Assembly (NCBI RefSeq): GCF_009932475.1 | Contig: NZ_BJOV01000005.1 | Span: 620,001 to 684,000, forward strand | Length of the DNA stretch: 64,000 nt | From: Gordonia spumicola | GTDB lineage: Bacteria > Actinomycetota > Actinomycetes > Mycobacteriales > Mycobacteriaceae | Direction: 5' to 3' | Part shown: positions 1-9,363 of the stretch, one piece after another | Numbering within the stretch: position 1 is the stretch's first letter | Layout: each line of letters begins with the position of its first letter | Notes under the pieces: model-generated | Told to the model about the DNA's origin: nothing | The model's database searches: none | What the model saw: the letters and a program-made list of their open reading frames with translations, nothing else | Made by a program: the position numbers and the translations under genes

Positions 1-153
1 ATCCGCCAGCGCGGCACCAAGTTCCACCCGGGCGTCAACGTCGGCCGCGGCGGCGACGACACCCTGTTCGCTCTCGAGGCCGGCGCCGTGCAGTTCGGCA
101 CCAAGCGCGGCCGCAAGACCGTGAACATCGTCCCGGAGTCGGCCTCGGTCTGA
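1..153 (+). CDS. rpmA: 50S ribosomal protein L27, 3' part
   Basis: The window opens inside this gene; 50 codons and the stop remain. The visible part contains [21 protein letters not shown], the characteristic L27 segment, and ends in a basic stretch with [13 protein letters not shown]27 is a component of the large ribosomal subunit near the peptidyl-transferase centre. It lies directly upstream of obg, the usual rplU-rpmA-obg order, and is separated from obg by a hairpin terminator. The N-terminus lies outside the window. Confidence 0.93.
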   Translation: MRQRGTKFHPGVNVGRGGDDTLFALEAGAVQFGTKRGRKTVNIVPESASV

Positions 154-186
154 CACCAGGGATCTGGTAACAAAGCTCTGCAGCAG

Positions 187-226
187 GGCGGGTCGGGGTC
201 TTCCAAGCCCCTGACCCGCCTTGTTT
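187..226 (+). terminator. Intrinsic terminator after rpmA
   Basis: An inverted repeat pairs 187-194 with 213-220 and continues with a G4/C4 pairing (195-198 with 208-211, one bulged base). It is followed by the T-rich run TTGTTT. It sits between the rpmA stop and the obg start and probably ends or attenuates ribosomal-protein transcription before obg. Confidence 0.7.
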
Positions 227-250
227 CATTCGGTGAGGAAGGAGACGGTC

Positions 251-1741
251 GTGTCGCGATTCGTCGACCGCGTCAAGATCGACGTGGTGGCAGGCAACGG
301 TGGGCACGGATGCTCGTCGGTCCACCGTGAGAAGTTCAAGCCGCTCGGCGGTCCGGACGGCGGCAACGGAGGCAACGGCGGCGACGTCCGCCTCGTCGTC
401 GACCCACAGGTGCACACGCTCCTCGACTTCCACTTCCGGCCGCACGCGCGTGGCACCAACGGCAGGCCGGGTCACGGCGACAACCGGAACGGCGCCAACG
501 GCGACGAACTGGTCCTGCCCGTGCCCGACGGCACCGTCGTCCTCGACGACAAGGGGGCCATCCTGGCCGACATGGTCGGGGAGGGCACCGAGTTCATCGC
601 GGCACAGGGCGGACGCGGCGGCCTCGGCAATGCGGCGCTCGCGTCCAAGGCCCGAAAGGCGCCCGGTTTCGCGCTGCTGGGCGAGCCGGGCGAGGAGCGC
701 GAGCTCGTCCTCGAACTGAAGTCGGTCGCCGACGTCGGCCTCGTCGGTTTCCCGTCGGCGGGCAAGTCGTCGCTGGTCTCGGTGCTGTCGGCGGCCAAGC
801 CGAAGATCGCCGACTATCCGTTCACCACCCTCACCCCGAACCTCGGCGTCGTGACGGCCGGCGCGGACGTGTTTACCGTCGCCGACGTGCCCGGCCTCAT
901 CCCCGGAGCCTCGGAAGGTCGTGGCCTCGGCCTGGAGTTTCTGCGACACCTGGAGCGGTGCGCGGTGCTCGCGCACGTCGTCGACTGCGCCACCCTCGAT
1001 CCCGGACGGGATCCGCTGTCGGACATCGACGCCCTCGAGGCCGAACTGGCCGCGTACCGGCCCGCGCTCGACGCCGACCACTCGCTCGGCGACCTCGCGA
1101 GCCGTCCGCGCATCGTCGTCCTGAACAAGATCGACATCCCCGAAGCCGCCGAACTCGCCGATCTCGTCGAAGCGGACGTCGCCGAACGCGGCTGGCCGGT
1201 CTACCGGATCTCGGCCGTCGCGCATCAGGGGCTGCAGGAGTTGACGTACGCTCTGGCCGACATGGTGCGTGAGTACCGAGCCACGCAGGCCAAACCGGTC
1301 GCGCGCCGCACGATCATCCGGCCGAAGGCCGTCGATCAGGGCGAGTTCACCATCGAGGCCGACCCGTCGATCGACGGCGGCTTCATCGTCCGCGGCGAAC
1401 GCCCCGAGCGGTGGATCCTGCAGACGCAGTTCGAGAACGACGAGGCCGTCGGGTACCTCGCCGACCGCCTGAACCGGCTCGGCGTCGAGGACGCGCTGGT
1501 CAAGCGCGGCGCCAAGCCCGGCGCCGCGGTGACGATCGCCGGTATGACGTTCGACTGGGAGCCGACGACGCCGACCGGCGACGCCGTGCCGATCACCGGG
1601 CGCGGCACCGACATCCGCCTCGAGCGAAACGACCGCGTCGGTGCGGCCGAACGCAAGATCGCGCGCAAGATGCGACGTGAGCACACCGACGTCGACAGCG
1701 AGCAGAGTCTCGGCTGGGACGACGATCTCGACGATGAGTGA
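251..1741 (+). CDS. obg: Obg-family GTPase (CgtA)
   Basis: Obg is an essential ribosome-associated GTPase involved in 50S assembly and stress control. The 496-residue product has the glycine-rich Obg fold over about residues 1-158, then a G domain with GFPSAGKSS (166-174), DVPGLIPGA and NKID, and an OCT domain in the last third, the length and order typical of actinobacterial Obg. The GTG at 251 gives the family N-terminus [10 protein letters not shown] and has a GGAGACGG-like ribosome binding site just upstream. The stop overlaps the proB start (ATG at 1734), so the two are probably translationally coupled. Confidence 0.95.
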   Translation: MSRFVDRVKIDVVAGNGGHGCSSVHREKFKPLGGPDGGNGGNGGDVRLVVDPQVHTLLDFHFRPHARGTNGRPGHGDNRNGANGDELVLPVPDGTVVLDDKGAILADMVGEGTEFIAAQGGRGGLGNAALASKARKAPGFALLGEPGEERELVLELKSVADVGLVGFPSAGKSSLVSVLSAAKPKIADYPFTTLTPNLGVVTAGADVFTVADVPGLIPGASEGRGLGLEFLRHLERCAVLAHVVDCATLDPGRDPLSDIDALEAELAAYRPALDADHSLGDLASRPRIVVLNKIDIPEAAELADLVEADVAERGWPVYRISAVAHQGLQELTYALADMVREYRATQAKPVARRTIIRPKAVDQGEFTIEADPSIDGGFIVRGERPERWILQTQFENDEAVGYLADRLNRLGVEDALVKRGAKPGAAVTIAGMTFDWEPTTPTGDAVPITGRGTDIRLERNDRVGAAERKIARKMRREHTDVDSEQSLGWDDDLDDE

Positions 1742-2849
1742 TGTCCGCGCCGCGATAGCGTCCGCCCGCAGCATCGTCGTCAAGATCGGATCGTCGGCGC
1801 TGACCGACCTGGAGAGCGGTCTCGACAGGTCTCGGTTGGACGCGCTCGTCGACGCGCTCGAAGCTCGCATGGCGGCCGGGTCGGACGTGATCGTCGTGTC
1901 CTCGGGAGCCATCGGAGCGGGTATCGCTCCGCTCGGACTACGAAAGCGGCCGACCGATCTCGCCACCAAGCAGGCGGCAGCCAGCGTCGGGCAGCTCGCG
2001 CTCGCCCACGCGTGGGGGACGTCGTTCGCGCGGTACCGCCGTGTGGTCGGGCAGGTGCTGTTGACCGCGGACGACATCTCCAATCGTGCTCATCACGCGA
2101 ACGCGCAGCGGACGCTCGACCGTCTCCGGTCCCTGCACGCGGTGGCCGTGGTGAACGAGAACGACACGGTCGCCACCAATGAGATCCGGTTCGGCGACAA
2201 CGACCGTCTCGCCGCGCTCGTCGCGCACCTGGTCAGCGCGGACGCGCTGGTGCTGCTGTCCGACGTGGACGGCCTGTACACCGGCGATCCGCGCAAACCC
2301 GGGCCGGACGGGCGGCCCGCTACGCTGATCGCCGAGGTGTCCGGGCCCGACGACCTCGACGGGGTGATCGCCGGATCCGGGGGAGCCCTCGGAACGGGCG
2401 GCATGGCGTCGAAGTTGGCCGCGGCACGGCTGGCGTCCGATTCGGGCGTTCCGGTGCTGCTGGCGTCGGCGGCCGACGCCGCCGGTGCGCTGCGCGACGC
2501 CTCCGTCGGAACTGTTTTCGCGGCCCGGCCCGAGCGACTGTCGGCCCGCAGGTTCTGGGTGCGTCACGCCGCCGAGTCCCTCGGCAGTCTGGTGCTCGAC
2601 GACGGCGCCGTCCAGGCCGTCTGCCTGCGGCGACGTTCCCTCCTGGCGGCGGGCGTCACCGCGGTGCACGGCAATTTCTCCAGCGGCGACGTCGTCGACC
2701 TCGTCGACACCGCCGGAACCGTCCGCGGTCGGGGAGTCGTCGCGTACGACGCCGACGACGTGGCGCGCATGATCGGCCGGTCGACCGATGAGCTGCCGAG
2801 CGATCTGCGGCGTCCGATCATCCACGCGGACGACCTGGTTCCCGCCTGA
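1734..2849 (+). CDS. proB: Glutamate 5-kinase
   Basis: ProB phosphorylates L-glutamate to glutamyl 5-phosphate, the first step of proline synthesis. The 371-residue product has an amino-acid-kinase domain ([10 protein letters not shown] near the N-terminus, then [15 protein letters not shown] and GTGGMASK) and a C-terminal PUA domain of about 90 residues, the usual two-domain form. ATG 1734 is chosen because it overlaps the obg stop by eight bases and gives the standard N-terminus. Its 3' end converges with the ectoine operon, so two osmolyte pathways meet here. Confidence 0.94.
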   Translation: MSDVRAAIASARSIVVKIGSSALTDLESGLDRSRLDALVDALEARMAAGSDVIVVSSGAIGAGIAPLGLRKRPTDLATKQAAASVGQLALAHAWGTSFARYRRVVGQVLLTADDISNRAHHANAQRTLDRLRSLHAVAVVNENDTVATNEIRFGDNDRLAALVAHLVSADALVLLSDVDGLYTGDPRKPGPDGRPATLIAEVSGPDDLDGVIAGSGGALGTGGMASKLAAARLASDSGVPVLLASAADAAGALRDASVGTVFAARPERLSARRFWVRHAAESLGSLVLDDGAVQAVCLRRRSLLAAGVTAVHGNFSSGDVVDLVDTAGTVRGRGVVAYDADDVARMIGRSTDELPSDLRRPIIHADDLVPA

Positions 2850-2859
2850 CCTCGAAGCG

Positions 2860-3303
2860 TCAGGCGCGGTGACGTCCCGCGCCGACCCTCTCGCCGGGGG
2901 CCGCGGGTGCGGGCGCCTCGATGAGCGGGTAGACGCCGTCCGCGTCGTGCACCTCGGTGCCGACCACCGGCGGGTTGAACACGCAGAGCATGCGCATCTG
3001 CTCGTCGACGGTCACCGTGTGACGCTCGTTTCCGTCGAGCAGGTACATGCTGCCCGGCCCCAGCGGGTAGGTGATCCCGGTCTCGCGATCGAGGAGAGTC
3101 CCCGAACCCTCGACGAGCCACACCGCCTCGACGTGGTTGGCGTAGTGGAACTCGTTGACCGAGCCCGCTCTGATGGTTGTCTCGTGGAACGAGAATCCGA
3201 CGCCGTCGCCGCCGAGGACGATGCGTTTGGACACCCAGTCGCCCTTGGGGTCGGCGACGTCGCGGTCGGTTCCGGTGATCTCGTCGGTGGTGCGGACGAT
3301 CAT
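2860..3303 (-). CDS. ectC: L-ectoine synthase
   Basis: EctC cyclises N-gamma-acetyl-diaminobutyrate to ectoine, a cytoplasmic compatible solute. The 147-residue cupin-fold protein begins MIVRTTDEITGTDRDV and has the family segments HYANHVEAVWLVEGSG and GSMYLLDGNERHTV. Its ATG overlaps the ectB stop by four bases (ATGA), so it is the last gene of an ectA-ectB-ectC operon. No ectD hydroxylase gene follows; the neighbour is convergent proB, so hydroxyectoine synthesis is not encoded here. Confidence 0.95.
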   Translation of the reverse strand: MIVRTTDEITGTDRDVADPKGDWVSKRIVLGGDGVGFSFHETTIRAGSVNEFHYANHVEAVWLVEGSGTLLDRETGITYPLGPGSMYLLDGNERHTVTVDEQMRMLCVFNPPVVGTEVHDADGVYPLIEAPAPAAPGERVGAGRHRA

Positions 3304-4568
3304 CCGAGGACCTCCTCTACCGCGGCGGAGAGGATCGACAGACCCTCGTTGAGTTCGACGTCGGTGATCGTCAACGCGGGGAGCAGCTTCACCACTTCGC
3401 CCGACGGTCCGGACGTCTCGGCGAGCAGCCCGCGTTCGAACGCCTTGGCGCAGACCTCGTTCGCCTTCGGCGCGTCGTCGAAGACGAGGCCCTGCACCAT
3501 GCCGCGGCCGCGGTGGCTGATGCCGTCGAAGCGTTCGCACAGCTCGTCGAAATGCTCGCTGATCGCGATGCCCTTCGCCTTGGTGGCGACCGAGAACTTG
3601 TCATCCGACCAGTACAGGTCGATCGCGGCCTTCGCGGTCACGAACGCGGGGTTGTTGCCGCGGAACGTGCCGTTGTGCTCGCCCGGCTCCCAGACGTCGA
3701 GTTCGGGGCGGATCAGGGTGAGGGCCATCGGCATGCCGTAGCCGCCGATCGACTTCGACAGCGTCACGATGTCCGGCACGATGCCGGCCTCCTCGAAAGA
3801 GAAGAAGTCGCCGGTGCGTCCGCAGCCCATCTGGACGTCGTCGACGATGAGCAGCATGTCCTGGCGCTTGCACAGGTCTGCGAGGCCGCGCAGCCATTCG
3901 GCGCGTGCGACGTTGACGCCGCCCTCGCCCTGCACGGTCTCGACGATCACGGCCGCGGGCTTGTTGAGGCCGCTGCCCTCGTCGTTGAGCACGCGCTCGA
4001 ACCACGCGAAGTCTTCGGTGGCTCCGCCCATGTAGTTGTCGAACGGCATCGGCGTCGAGTGGACGAGGGGGATCCCCGCGCCCGCACGCTTCATCGCGTT
4101 GCCGGTCACCGAGAGGGAGCCGAGCGTCATGCCGTGGAAGGCGTTGGTGAAGTTCACGATCGCTTCACGACCGGTCACCTTGCGCGCCAGCTTCAGCGCC
4201 GACTCGACGGCGTTGGTGCCGGTCGGGCCGGGGAACTGGACCACGTAGTCGAGGCCGCGGGGCTGCAGGATCTTCTCGGCGAACGTCGACAGGAAGGCGC
4301 CCTTGGCGCGCGTGTTCATGTCGAGGCCGTGCGTGATGCCGTCGCGCTCGATGTAGTCCAGCAGAGCGGACTTGAGGAACGGGTTGTTGTGGCCGTAGTT
4401 GAGTGCGCCCGCACCGGCGAAGAAGTCGAGGTATTCGCGGCCGTCGACGTCGGTGAGTCGACTTCCGACGGCGGTGTCGAAGAGGGCGGGCCAATCACGG
4501 CAGTAGGAGCGGACCTGAGATTCGTGCTTGGTGAAAGTGTCGTCGCCGCGTGTGTGCATCGTCGTCAT
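3300..4568 (-). CDS. ectB: Diaminobutyrate-2-oxoglutarate transaminase
   Basis: EctB is a PLP enzyme that converts aspartate semialdehyde to L-2,4-diaminobutyrate, committing it to ectoine. The 422-residue product matches the class III aminotransferase fold, with FPGPTGTNAVE, IVDDVQMGCGRTG and the PLP-lysine segment TLSKSIGGYGMP. It starts 27 bases downstream of the ectA stop and overlaps ectC, as expected in an ectABC operon induced by salt or osmotic stress. Confidence 0.96.
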   Translation of the reverse strand: MTTMHTRGDDTFTKHESQVRSYCRDWPALFDTAVGSRLTDVDGREYLDFFAGAGALNYGHNNPFLKSALLDYIERDGITHGLDMNTRAKGAFLSTFAEKILQPRGLDYVVQFPGPTGTNAVESALKLARKVTGREAIVNFTNAFHGMTLGSLSVTGNAMKRAGAGIPLVHSTPMPFDNYMGGATEDFAWFERVLNDEGSGLNKPAAVIVETVQGEGGVNVARAEWLRGLADLCKRQDMLLIVDDVQMGCGRTGDFFSFEEAGIVPDIVTLSKSIGGYGMPMALTLIRPELDVWEPGEHNGTFRGNNPAFVTAKAAIDLYWSDDKFSVATKAKGIAISEHFDELCERFDGISHRGRGMVQGLVFDDAPKANEVCAKAFERGLLAETSGPSGEVVKLLPALTITDVELNEGLSILSAAVEEVLG

Positions 4569-4595
4569 TGTGTTGTGTTCCTTACGGAGTCGGCG

Positions 4596-5102
4596 TCATG
4601 CCGGAGTGAGCCGGTAGAGATCTTCCGGCTCGTGCGAGTCGCCGAAGAGGTCGGCATCGAGAAAGTGCTCGCGGGTCAGCTGCAGGCCGAGCGATCGGGC
4701 GACCCCGGCGAACAGACGCTGCGATGCGTCGTTGTCGGGGCTGATCGTCGTGTGGATCGCAGACGCGCCGGAGCGGGCGAACAGTTCGCGGAGCATGCTG
4801 CCCGCGATCTTCTTCCCGCGCTGGTCGGCGTCCACGGCCACCTGCCACACCATCAGGGCGTCTGGCGCCCCGGGCCTGCGGTATCCGGTCACGAAGCCGA
4901 CGGGCCGTCCGTCGACTTCGGCGATGATCGAGGTGTCTGCGAAGTCGGTCGCCCACAGGACATAGGCGTAACTCGAATTCACGTCGAGGACCTGGGAATC
5001 GCGAGCGATCTCCCACATCCGCAGACCGTCGGTGGCCCGAGGCCGCCGGTAGGCGACGCCGTGCTCATCGTTCATCGTGACCGTGCTGTGTTCCGGGTTC
5101 AT
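4596..5102 (-). CDS. ectA: L-2,4-diaminobutyric acid acetyltransferase
   Basis: EctA is a GNAT acetyltransferase making N-gamma-acetyl-diaminobutyrate, the substrate of EctC. It shows YRRPRATDG near the N-terminus and the acetyl-CoA loop around VAVDADQRGKKIAGSML. I place the start at the ATG ending at 5102 (168 residues) because AAAAGG lies just upstream; the frame stays open to a possible start at 5141, which would add 13 residues. It is the first gene of ectABC. Confidence 0.92.
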   Translation of the reverse strand: MNPEHSTVTMNDEHGVAYRRPRATDGLRMWEIARDSQVLDVNSSYAYVLWATDFADTSIIAEVDGRPVGFVTGYRRPGAPDALMVWQVAVDADQRGKKIAGSMLRELFARSGASAIHTTISPDNDASQRLFAGVARSLGLQLTREHFLDADLFGDSHEPEDLYRLTPA

Positions 5103-5208
5103 GACCTTTTCGACGCTAACGAGACCGTGCGGCGATGTCACCCGTTCGTCGGACGGACAGCGTGAATGTCCGTTGTCGCCACTGGTCAGCCGTGACGAGT
5201 GGGATAGA

Positions 5209-6096
5209 TCACAGTAACGCCGGGGCGGCCGTCAACGACGGCAGGATCACCTCGCAGCGATGGTCGATCTTGAGCTTCGCGAAACGGTCACCGCGGGTGT
5301 CTCCCCGGTTGACGATGACGATCGGAATCCCGGCCGTCCAGGCGCGTCGGACGAACCGCAGTCCGGACATCACGGTGAGCGAGGAACCCGCCACGAGCAT
5401 CGCCTCGGCGTCGTCGACCATGCCGAACGCGCGGTCGGTGACCTCGCGCGGCACAGTCTCCCCGAAGTAGACGATGTCGGGCTTCAGGATCCCTCCGCAT
5501 TCGGCGCACGCGACCATGACGAAGTCGGCGGTGTCGTCGAGGACCGCGTCTGCATCGGGCGCGACCTCGATGGCTCCCCGGCTCGCGACCCGGTCCGCGA
5601 AGCCCGGGTTCGCGGCTTCGAGCCGCTCGGCGAGCGTGTACCGCGAGATCGCCGAGCGGCAGGTCAGGCAGATCACGCGCCCGTACGAGCCGTGAAGGTC
5701 CAGGACCGGCGTGGTGCCCGCCTTGAGATGCAGCATGTCGACGTTCTGTGTGATCACGCCGGACACGCGGCCCTCGCGCTGCATCGAGGTGATCGCGTGA
5801 TGGGCGGCGGTGGGGAGTGCCGCGTCCATGTGCCGCCAGCCGAGATGGTTGCGGGCCCAGTAGTGCCTGCGGAAGTCGGGGGAGGAGAGGAACTGCTCGA
5901 TAGTCATCGGGTTGCGCTGCGGCGAACCGGGACTCCGGTAGTCGGGGATGCCGGACGGCGTCGACACTCCGGCCCCGGTCAGGACGACGGTCCGTCGTCC
6001 CGCGAGGATCTCGGCCGCGCGGGCCGAGCTGTGTGCCGGGTCGGGATCGGCGACCGTCGGCGGGGCCGGAGTCCAGGCGTTGGAGCGCGTGCGCAT
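5209..6096 (-). CDS. Sir2-family NAD-dependent protein deacylase (sirtuin)
   Basis: Sirtuins remove acyl groups from lysines using NAD. The 295-residue protein has the nucleotide-binding GAGVSTPSGIPDYRSPGS, the catalytic TQNVDMLH and LHGSYG, and a four-cysteine zinc site (CLTC and CAECGG). The phenylalanine usual in the GIPDFR motif is tyrosine here. The start at 6096 gives a short N-terminal extension before the Rossmann motif. It is divergent from rsmD with a 27-base gap. It is probably cytoplasmic; the substrate is unknown. Confidence 0.88.
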   Translation of the reverse strand: MRTRSNAWTPAPPTVADPDPAHSSARAAEILAGRRTVVLTGAGVSTPSGIPDYRSPGSPQRNPMTIEQFLSSPDFRRHYWARNHLGWRHMDAALPTAAHHAITSMQREGRVSGVITQNVDMLHLKAGTTPVLDLHGSYGRVICLTCRSAISRYTLAERLEAANPGFADRVASRGAIEVAPDADAVLDDTADFVMVACAECGGILKPDIVYFGETVPREVTDRAFGMVDDAEAMLVAGSSLTVMSGLRFVRRAWTAGIPIVIVNRGDTRGDRFAKLKIDHRCEVILPSLTAAPALL

Positions 6097-6123
6097 GCCA
6101 CGACGATACGATGGTTCACCGAT

Positions 6124-6669
6124 ATGACCAGGATCATCGCCGGAGAGTTCCGGGGCCGCCGACTCGGCGTGCCAGCCGACACCACCAGGCCCACGTCCGA
6201 CAGGGTGCGCGAGGCCGTGTTCTCCATGCTCGGCGCACGTCTGGACCTCGACGGCCTGCGCGTCGCCGACCTGTACGCGGGCACCGGGGCGCTCGGGTTG
6301 GAGGCGGTGTCGCGTGGTGCGGCGTCCGCCGTGCTCGTCGAGGCCGATCGTCGCGCCGCCAAGGTGATCCGCGACAACATCGCAACGTGTCGCGCGGGCG
6401 GACGTGCGCGCGTCGTCGACCGCAGCGTCGAATCGTTCCTGTCCGCGTCGGCGGGTCCGTTCGACCTCGTGTTCATCGACCCGCCGTACGACCTCGCGAC
6501 CGACGACGTCGACACGGTGCTCAGGCTTCTCGTGCCGTCCCTGTCGGACGACGCGTGGGTGCTGGTGGAACGCGGCGCGCGCAGCGTGCCGATCAGCTGG
6601 CCCGACGGCCTCGACGAGGTGTCGTCCAAGAAGTACGGCGACTCCGTCGTGTTCCTCGCCGCAACGTAG
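6124..6669 (+). CDS. rsmD: 16S rRNA (guanine966-N2)-methyltransferase
   Basis: RsmD methylates G966 of 16S rRNA. The 181-residue product has the RsmD N-terminus RIIAGEFRGRRL, the SAM-binding motif LYAGTGALGLEA and the N6/N2-adenine-type catalytic motif DPPY in FDLVFIDPPYDL. It is followed after 28 bases by coaD, the usual rsmD-coaD pair. Confidence 0.93.
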   Translation: MTRIIAGEFRGRRLGVPADTTRPTSDRVREAVFSMLGARLDLDGLRVADLYAGTGALGLEAVSRGAASAVLVEADRRAAKVIRDNIATCRAGGRARVVDRSVESFLSASAGPFDLVFIDPPYDLATDDVDTVLRLLVPSLSDDAWVLVERGARSVPISWPDGLDEVSSKKYGDSVVFLAAT

Positions 6670-6697
6670 ATCCACCGGCCCGGTAGATTCTGACGGT

Positions 6698-7186
6698 ATG
6701 AGTGCTGCGGTCTGCCCCGGTTCGTACGATCCCTTCACGCTCGGTCACCGGTTCGTCGTCGAGCGGACGGCGGCCCGCTTCGACCGCGTCGTCGTCGCGG
6801 TGGTCGTGAACCCGAACAAGCAGGGCATGTTCTCGATCGACGAACGCATCGACCTCATCCGCGAGGACTGCTCGGACCTGCCCAACGTGGAGGTCCGCAG
6901 CTGGACGGGTCTGCTCGTCGACCTCGTCCGCGACGATCATCTCCCGACCATCGTCAAGGGTCTGCGGTCGGAGACCGACTTCGCCTACGAGACGCCGATG
7001 GCGCAGATGAACCGAGAACTAGCCGACGCCGAGACGCTGTTCATGTTGACCGACCCGCGTTTCGCCCACGTCTCGAGTTCACTCGTGAAAGAGGTCGCCA
7101 AGCTCGGAGGTGACGTGACCCCGTACCTCGCCCCGCACATCCATCGGGCGCTCGCCGACAAGATCGCGGGTGTCCGCGCGGTCTGA
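6698..7186 (+). CDS. coaD: Phosphopantetheine adenylyltransferase
   Basis: CoaD transfers AMP to 4'-phosphopantetheine in coenzyme A synthesis. The 162-residue protein shows CPGSYDPFTLGH with the T/HxGH nucleotidyl-transfer motif and, towards the C-terminus, SSSLVKEVAKLGGDV, typical of the family. The ATG at 6698 gives the standard N-terminus. It probably shares a transcript with rsmD. Confidence 0.95.
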   Translation: MSAAVCPGSYDPFTLGHRFVVERTAARFDRVVVAVVVNPNKQGMFSIDERIDLIREDCSDLPNVEVRSWTGLLVDLVRDDHLPTIVKGLRSETDFAYETPMAQMNRELADAETLFMLTDPRFAHVSSSLVKEVAKLGGDVTPYLAPHIHRALADKIAGVRAV

Positions 7187-7292
7187 TCACGCATATCACA
7201 CGACACGCCGGGTCGACCTCCTGAGTCACAGTCGCACCATTCGGCACAATGGCCTCAAGAACATCGAGGCCTTGTGCCGGATCGGAGTAACC

Positions 7293-8075
7293 GTGTACCG
7301 CGTATTCGAAGCGCTGGACGAACTCGTCGCACTCGTCGAAGAGGCGCGCACCGTCCCGATGACCGCCGGCTGCCTCGTGCCCCGCGGCGACGTCCTGGAA
7401 CTGCTCGACGACCTGCGCGACGCGCTCCCCGCTGAGCTCGACGACGCCCAGGACGTGCTCGACGAGCGCGACACCATCGTCGGGAACGCTCGCGACACGT
7501 CGGACAAGCTGATCACGAGCGCCGAGACCGACTCGGAGTCGATGCTCGCCCACGCGCGCGCCGAGGCCGAGCGGATCGTCGCCGAGGCGCAGGCTCGGGC
7601 CGATCGCATGGTGTCCGAGGCGGGCGTCCATGCTCAGCAGACCATCGACGCCGCGGACGACGAGGCGCAGCGCCTCGAGGCCAGCGCAAACCGCGAGTTC
7701 GAGGCCGTCACCGGACGGGCGCGCGCCGAGGCCGCCCGCGTCGTCGAGGCGGGCGATGCCAGCTACCACAAGTCGGTCGCGGACGGCATCGCCGAGCAGC
7801 AGCGTCTGGTCTCCGACTCGGAGGTCGTCGCGGCGGCGAAGAGCGAAGCCGAGCGCATCGTCGACGCCGCCCACGCCGAGTCCGACCGTCTGCGCGGCGA
7901 CTGCGACATCTACGTCGACGACAAGCTCGCCGGGTTCGAGGACGTCCTCACCAACACCCTGCGTTCGGTGAATCGTGGACGTCAGCAGCTCCGCACCGGT
8001 GCCGGCATGCACGACTACGTCGAGTACCCGCACAGCGTCGACGAGGAGCGCGGGCCCGCGCAGATGGCGGGCTGA
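7293..8075 (+). CDS. sepIVA: SepIVA-like DivIVA-family septation protein
   Basis: The 260-residue product starts MYRVFEALDELVALVEEAR and is almost entirely coiled coil, with repeated ARAEAERI-type heptads from about residue 60 to 210 and the C-terminal segment GRQQLRTGAGMHDYV. This matches the mycobacterial Rv2927c/SepIVA family, which acts in septation and in the intracellular membrane domain. The GTG at 7293 is chosen because the frame further upstream does not look like the family. The location after coaD and before the DUF177 gene and rnc is the same as in mycobacteria. Confidence 0.88.
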   Translation: MYRVFEALDELVALVEEARTVPMTAGCLVPRGDVLELLDDLRDALPAELDDAQDVLDERDTIVGNARDTSDKLITSAETDSESMLAHARAEAERIVAEAQARADRMVSEAGVHAQQTIDAADDEAQRLEASANREFEAVTGRARAEAARVVEAGDASYHKSVADGIAEQQRLVSDSEVVAAAKSEAERIVDAAHAESDRLRGDCDIYVDDKLAGFEDVLTNTLRSVNRGRQQLRTGAGMHDYVEYPHSVDEERGPAQMAG

Positions 8076-8106
8076 CGGGATTGTCGCGGGGTCGCGCTAC
8101 CATCGA

Positions 8107-8637
8107 ATGGTGAGTGTGAACCCCTTTGTGATCGATGTTCGGAGCGTGCCCCGTCGTGCGGGGTCGATGGTCGAGGTCGACCGGACCGTCGTTACGCCCA
8201 ACCGGATCGGTGCCGAGATGATCGGCATCCCCGCCGAGTCGGATGTACGCCTGGACCTGCGCCTGGAGTCGGTGACCGAGGGCGTCCTGGTGTCGGGAAC
8301 CGTCGAGGGAACGCTCGACGGACAGTGCGGTCGGTGCCTCGATCCGATGAGCGACTCGGTGTCGGTGTACCTCACCGAGCTGTTCGCGTACCCGGACAGC
8401 GAGACCGACAAGACCTCCGACGAGGAGGAGATCGAGCGGATCGTCGACGAACAGATCGACTTGGAGCAGGTGATCATCGACGCGATCGGCACCGAGCTCC
8501 CGCTGACTCCGGTGTGCAGTCCCGACTGCCCCGGCCTGTGCCAGATCTGCGGCGTCAAGCTCGCCGACGCGGGCCCCGACCACGGACACGACGTCATCGA
8601 CCCGCGGTGGGCCAAGCTCGCGGAGTTCAAGGAGTGA
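8107..8637 (+). CDS. DUF177 (YceD-family) protein
   Basis: The 176-residue protein has the DUF177 signature: [17 protein letters not shown] with paired cysteines, an acidic middle, and [13 protein letters not shown] before the C-terminus. The family usually lies beside rpmF or rnc and is linked to 23S rRNA or precursor handling, but its biochemical role is not established. The ATG at 8107 is followed closely by a GTG at 8110. Its stop overlaps the rnc start by four bases. Confidence 0.88.
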   Translation: MVSVNPFVIDVRSVPRRAGSMVEVDRTVVTPNRIGAEMIGIPAESDVRLDLRLESVTEGVLVSGTVEGTLDGQCGRCLDPMSDSVSVYLTELFAYPDSETDKTSDEEEIERIVDEQIDLEQVIIDAIGTELPLTPVCSPDCPGLCQICGVKLADAGPDHGHDVIDPRWAKLAEFKE

Positions 8638-9362
8638 GCCGCAGCAAAGACCAGGCTCCGCTGCTGGCGGCGCTCGGCGTCACCATCAGAGACGATCTGC
8701 TCACCCTCGCGCTGACGCACCGCTCGTACGCGTACGAGAACGGCGGTCTCCCGACCAACGAGCGGCTGGAGTTCCTCGGCGACTCGGTGCTCGGCGTCGT
8801 CGTCACCGAACGGTTGTACGTCGGCTTCCCGGATCGTCCGGAGGGCGAGCTGGCGAAGATCCGCGCCAGTGTCGTGAACATGAACGCGCTCGCCGACATC
8901 GCCCGCGGGTTGGGCGAGGGCGGACTCGGCGCTCACATCCATCTGGGCCGGGGCGAAGAACTGACCGGTGGACGCGACAAGGCCAGCATCCTGGCCGACG
9001 GTCTGGAATCGTTGTTCGGCGCGATCTTCCTCGATCACGGCATCGAGGTCGCCAAGAGCGCCGTCCTCGGGCTCTTCGAGCCGATCATCGCGCGAGCGGG
9101 TGAACTCGGAGCCGGTCTGGATTGGAAGACGTCGCTGCAGGAGTTGTCGGCCGAGCGCGGCACCGGCCAGCCGCAGTACCAGATCACCTCGACCGGGCCC
9201 GATCACGACAAGGAGTTCACGGCGACCGCCGTCATCTCCGGCCGTGGGCTCGGCGAGGGCACGGGACGGACGAAGAAGGAAGCGGAGCAGAACGCCGCTG
9301 CCGTCGCGTGGCGGACGCTCGACGCCGATCCGACCGTCGGTCAGTCCTCGTCGCAGGACTGA
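8634..9362 (+). CDS. rnc: Ribonuclease III
   Basis: RNase III cleaves double-stranded RNA in rRNA and mRNA processing. The 242-residue product has the catalytic signature [13 protein letters not shown], the second acidic site [14 protein letters not shown], and a C-terminal dsRNA-binding domain (DWKTSLQEL to [10 protein letters not shown]). GTG 8634 overlaps the preceding stop. mutM begins one base after the rnc stop, so the two are co-transcribed. Confidence 0.95.
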   Translation: MSRSKDQAPLLAALGVTIRDDLLTLALTHRSYAYENGGLPTNERLEFLGDSVLGVVVTERLYVGFPDRPEGELAKIRASVVNMNALADIARGLGEGGLGAHIHLGRGEELTGGRDKASILADGLESLFGAIFLDHGIEVAKSAVLGLFEPIIARAGELGAGLDWKTSLQELSAERGTGQPQYQITSTGPDHDKEFTATAVISGRGLGEGTGRTKKEAEQNAAAVAWRTLDADPTVGQSSSQD

Positions 9363-9363
9363 C

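Noticed and set aside
35..2083. Leftward 682-codon frame opposite obg and proB
   Set aside because: Typical antisense open frame in high-GC DNA; the rightward genes are clearly conserved.
2860..5102. Possible ectD (ectoine hydroxylase) with the ect genes
   Set aside because: No frame on either strand near the cluster shows an iron/2-oxoglutarate dioxygenase; ectC is followed directly by convergent proB.
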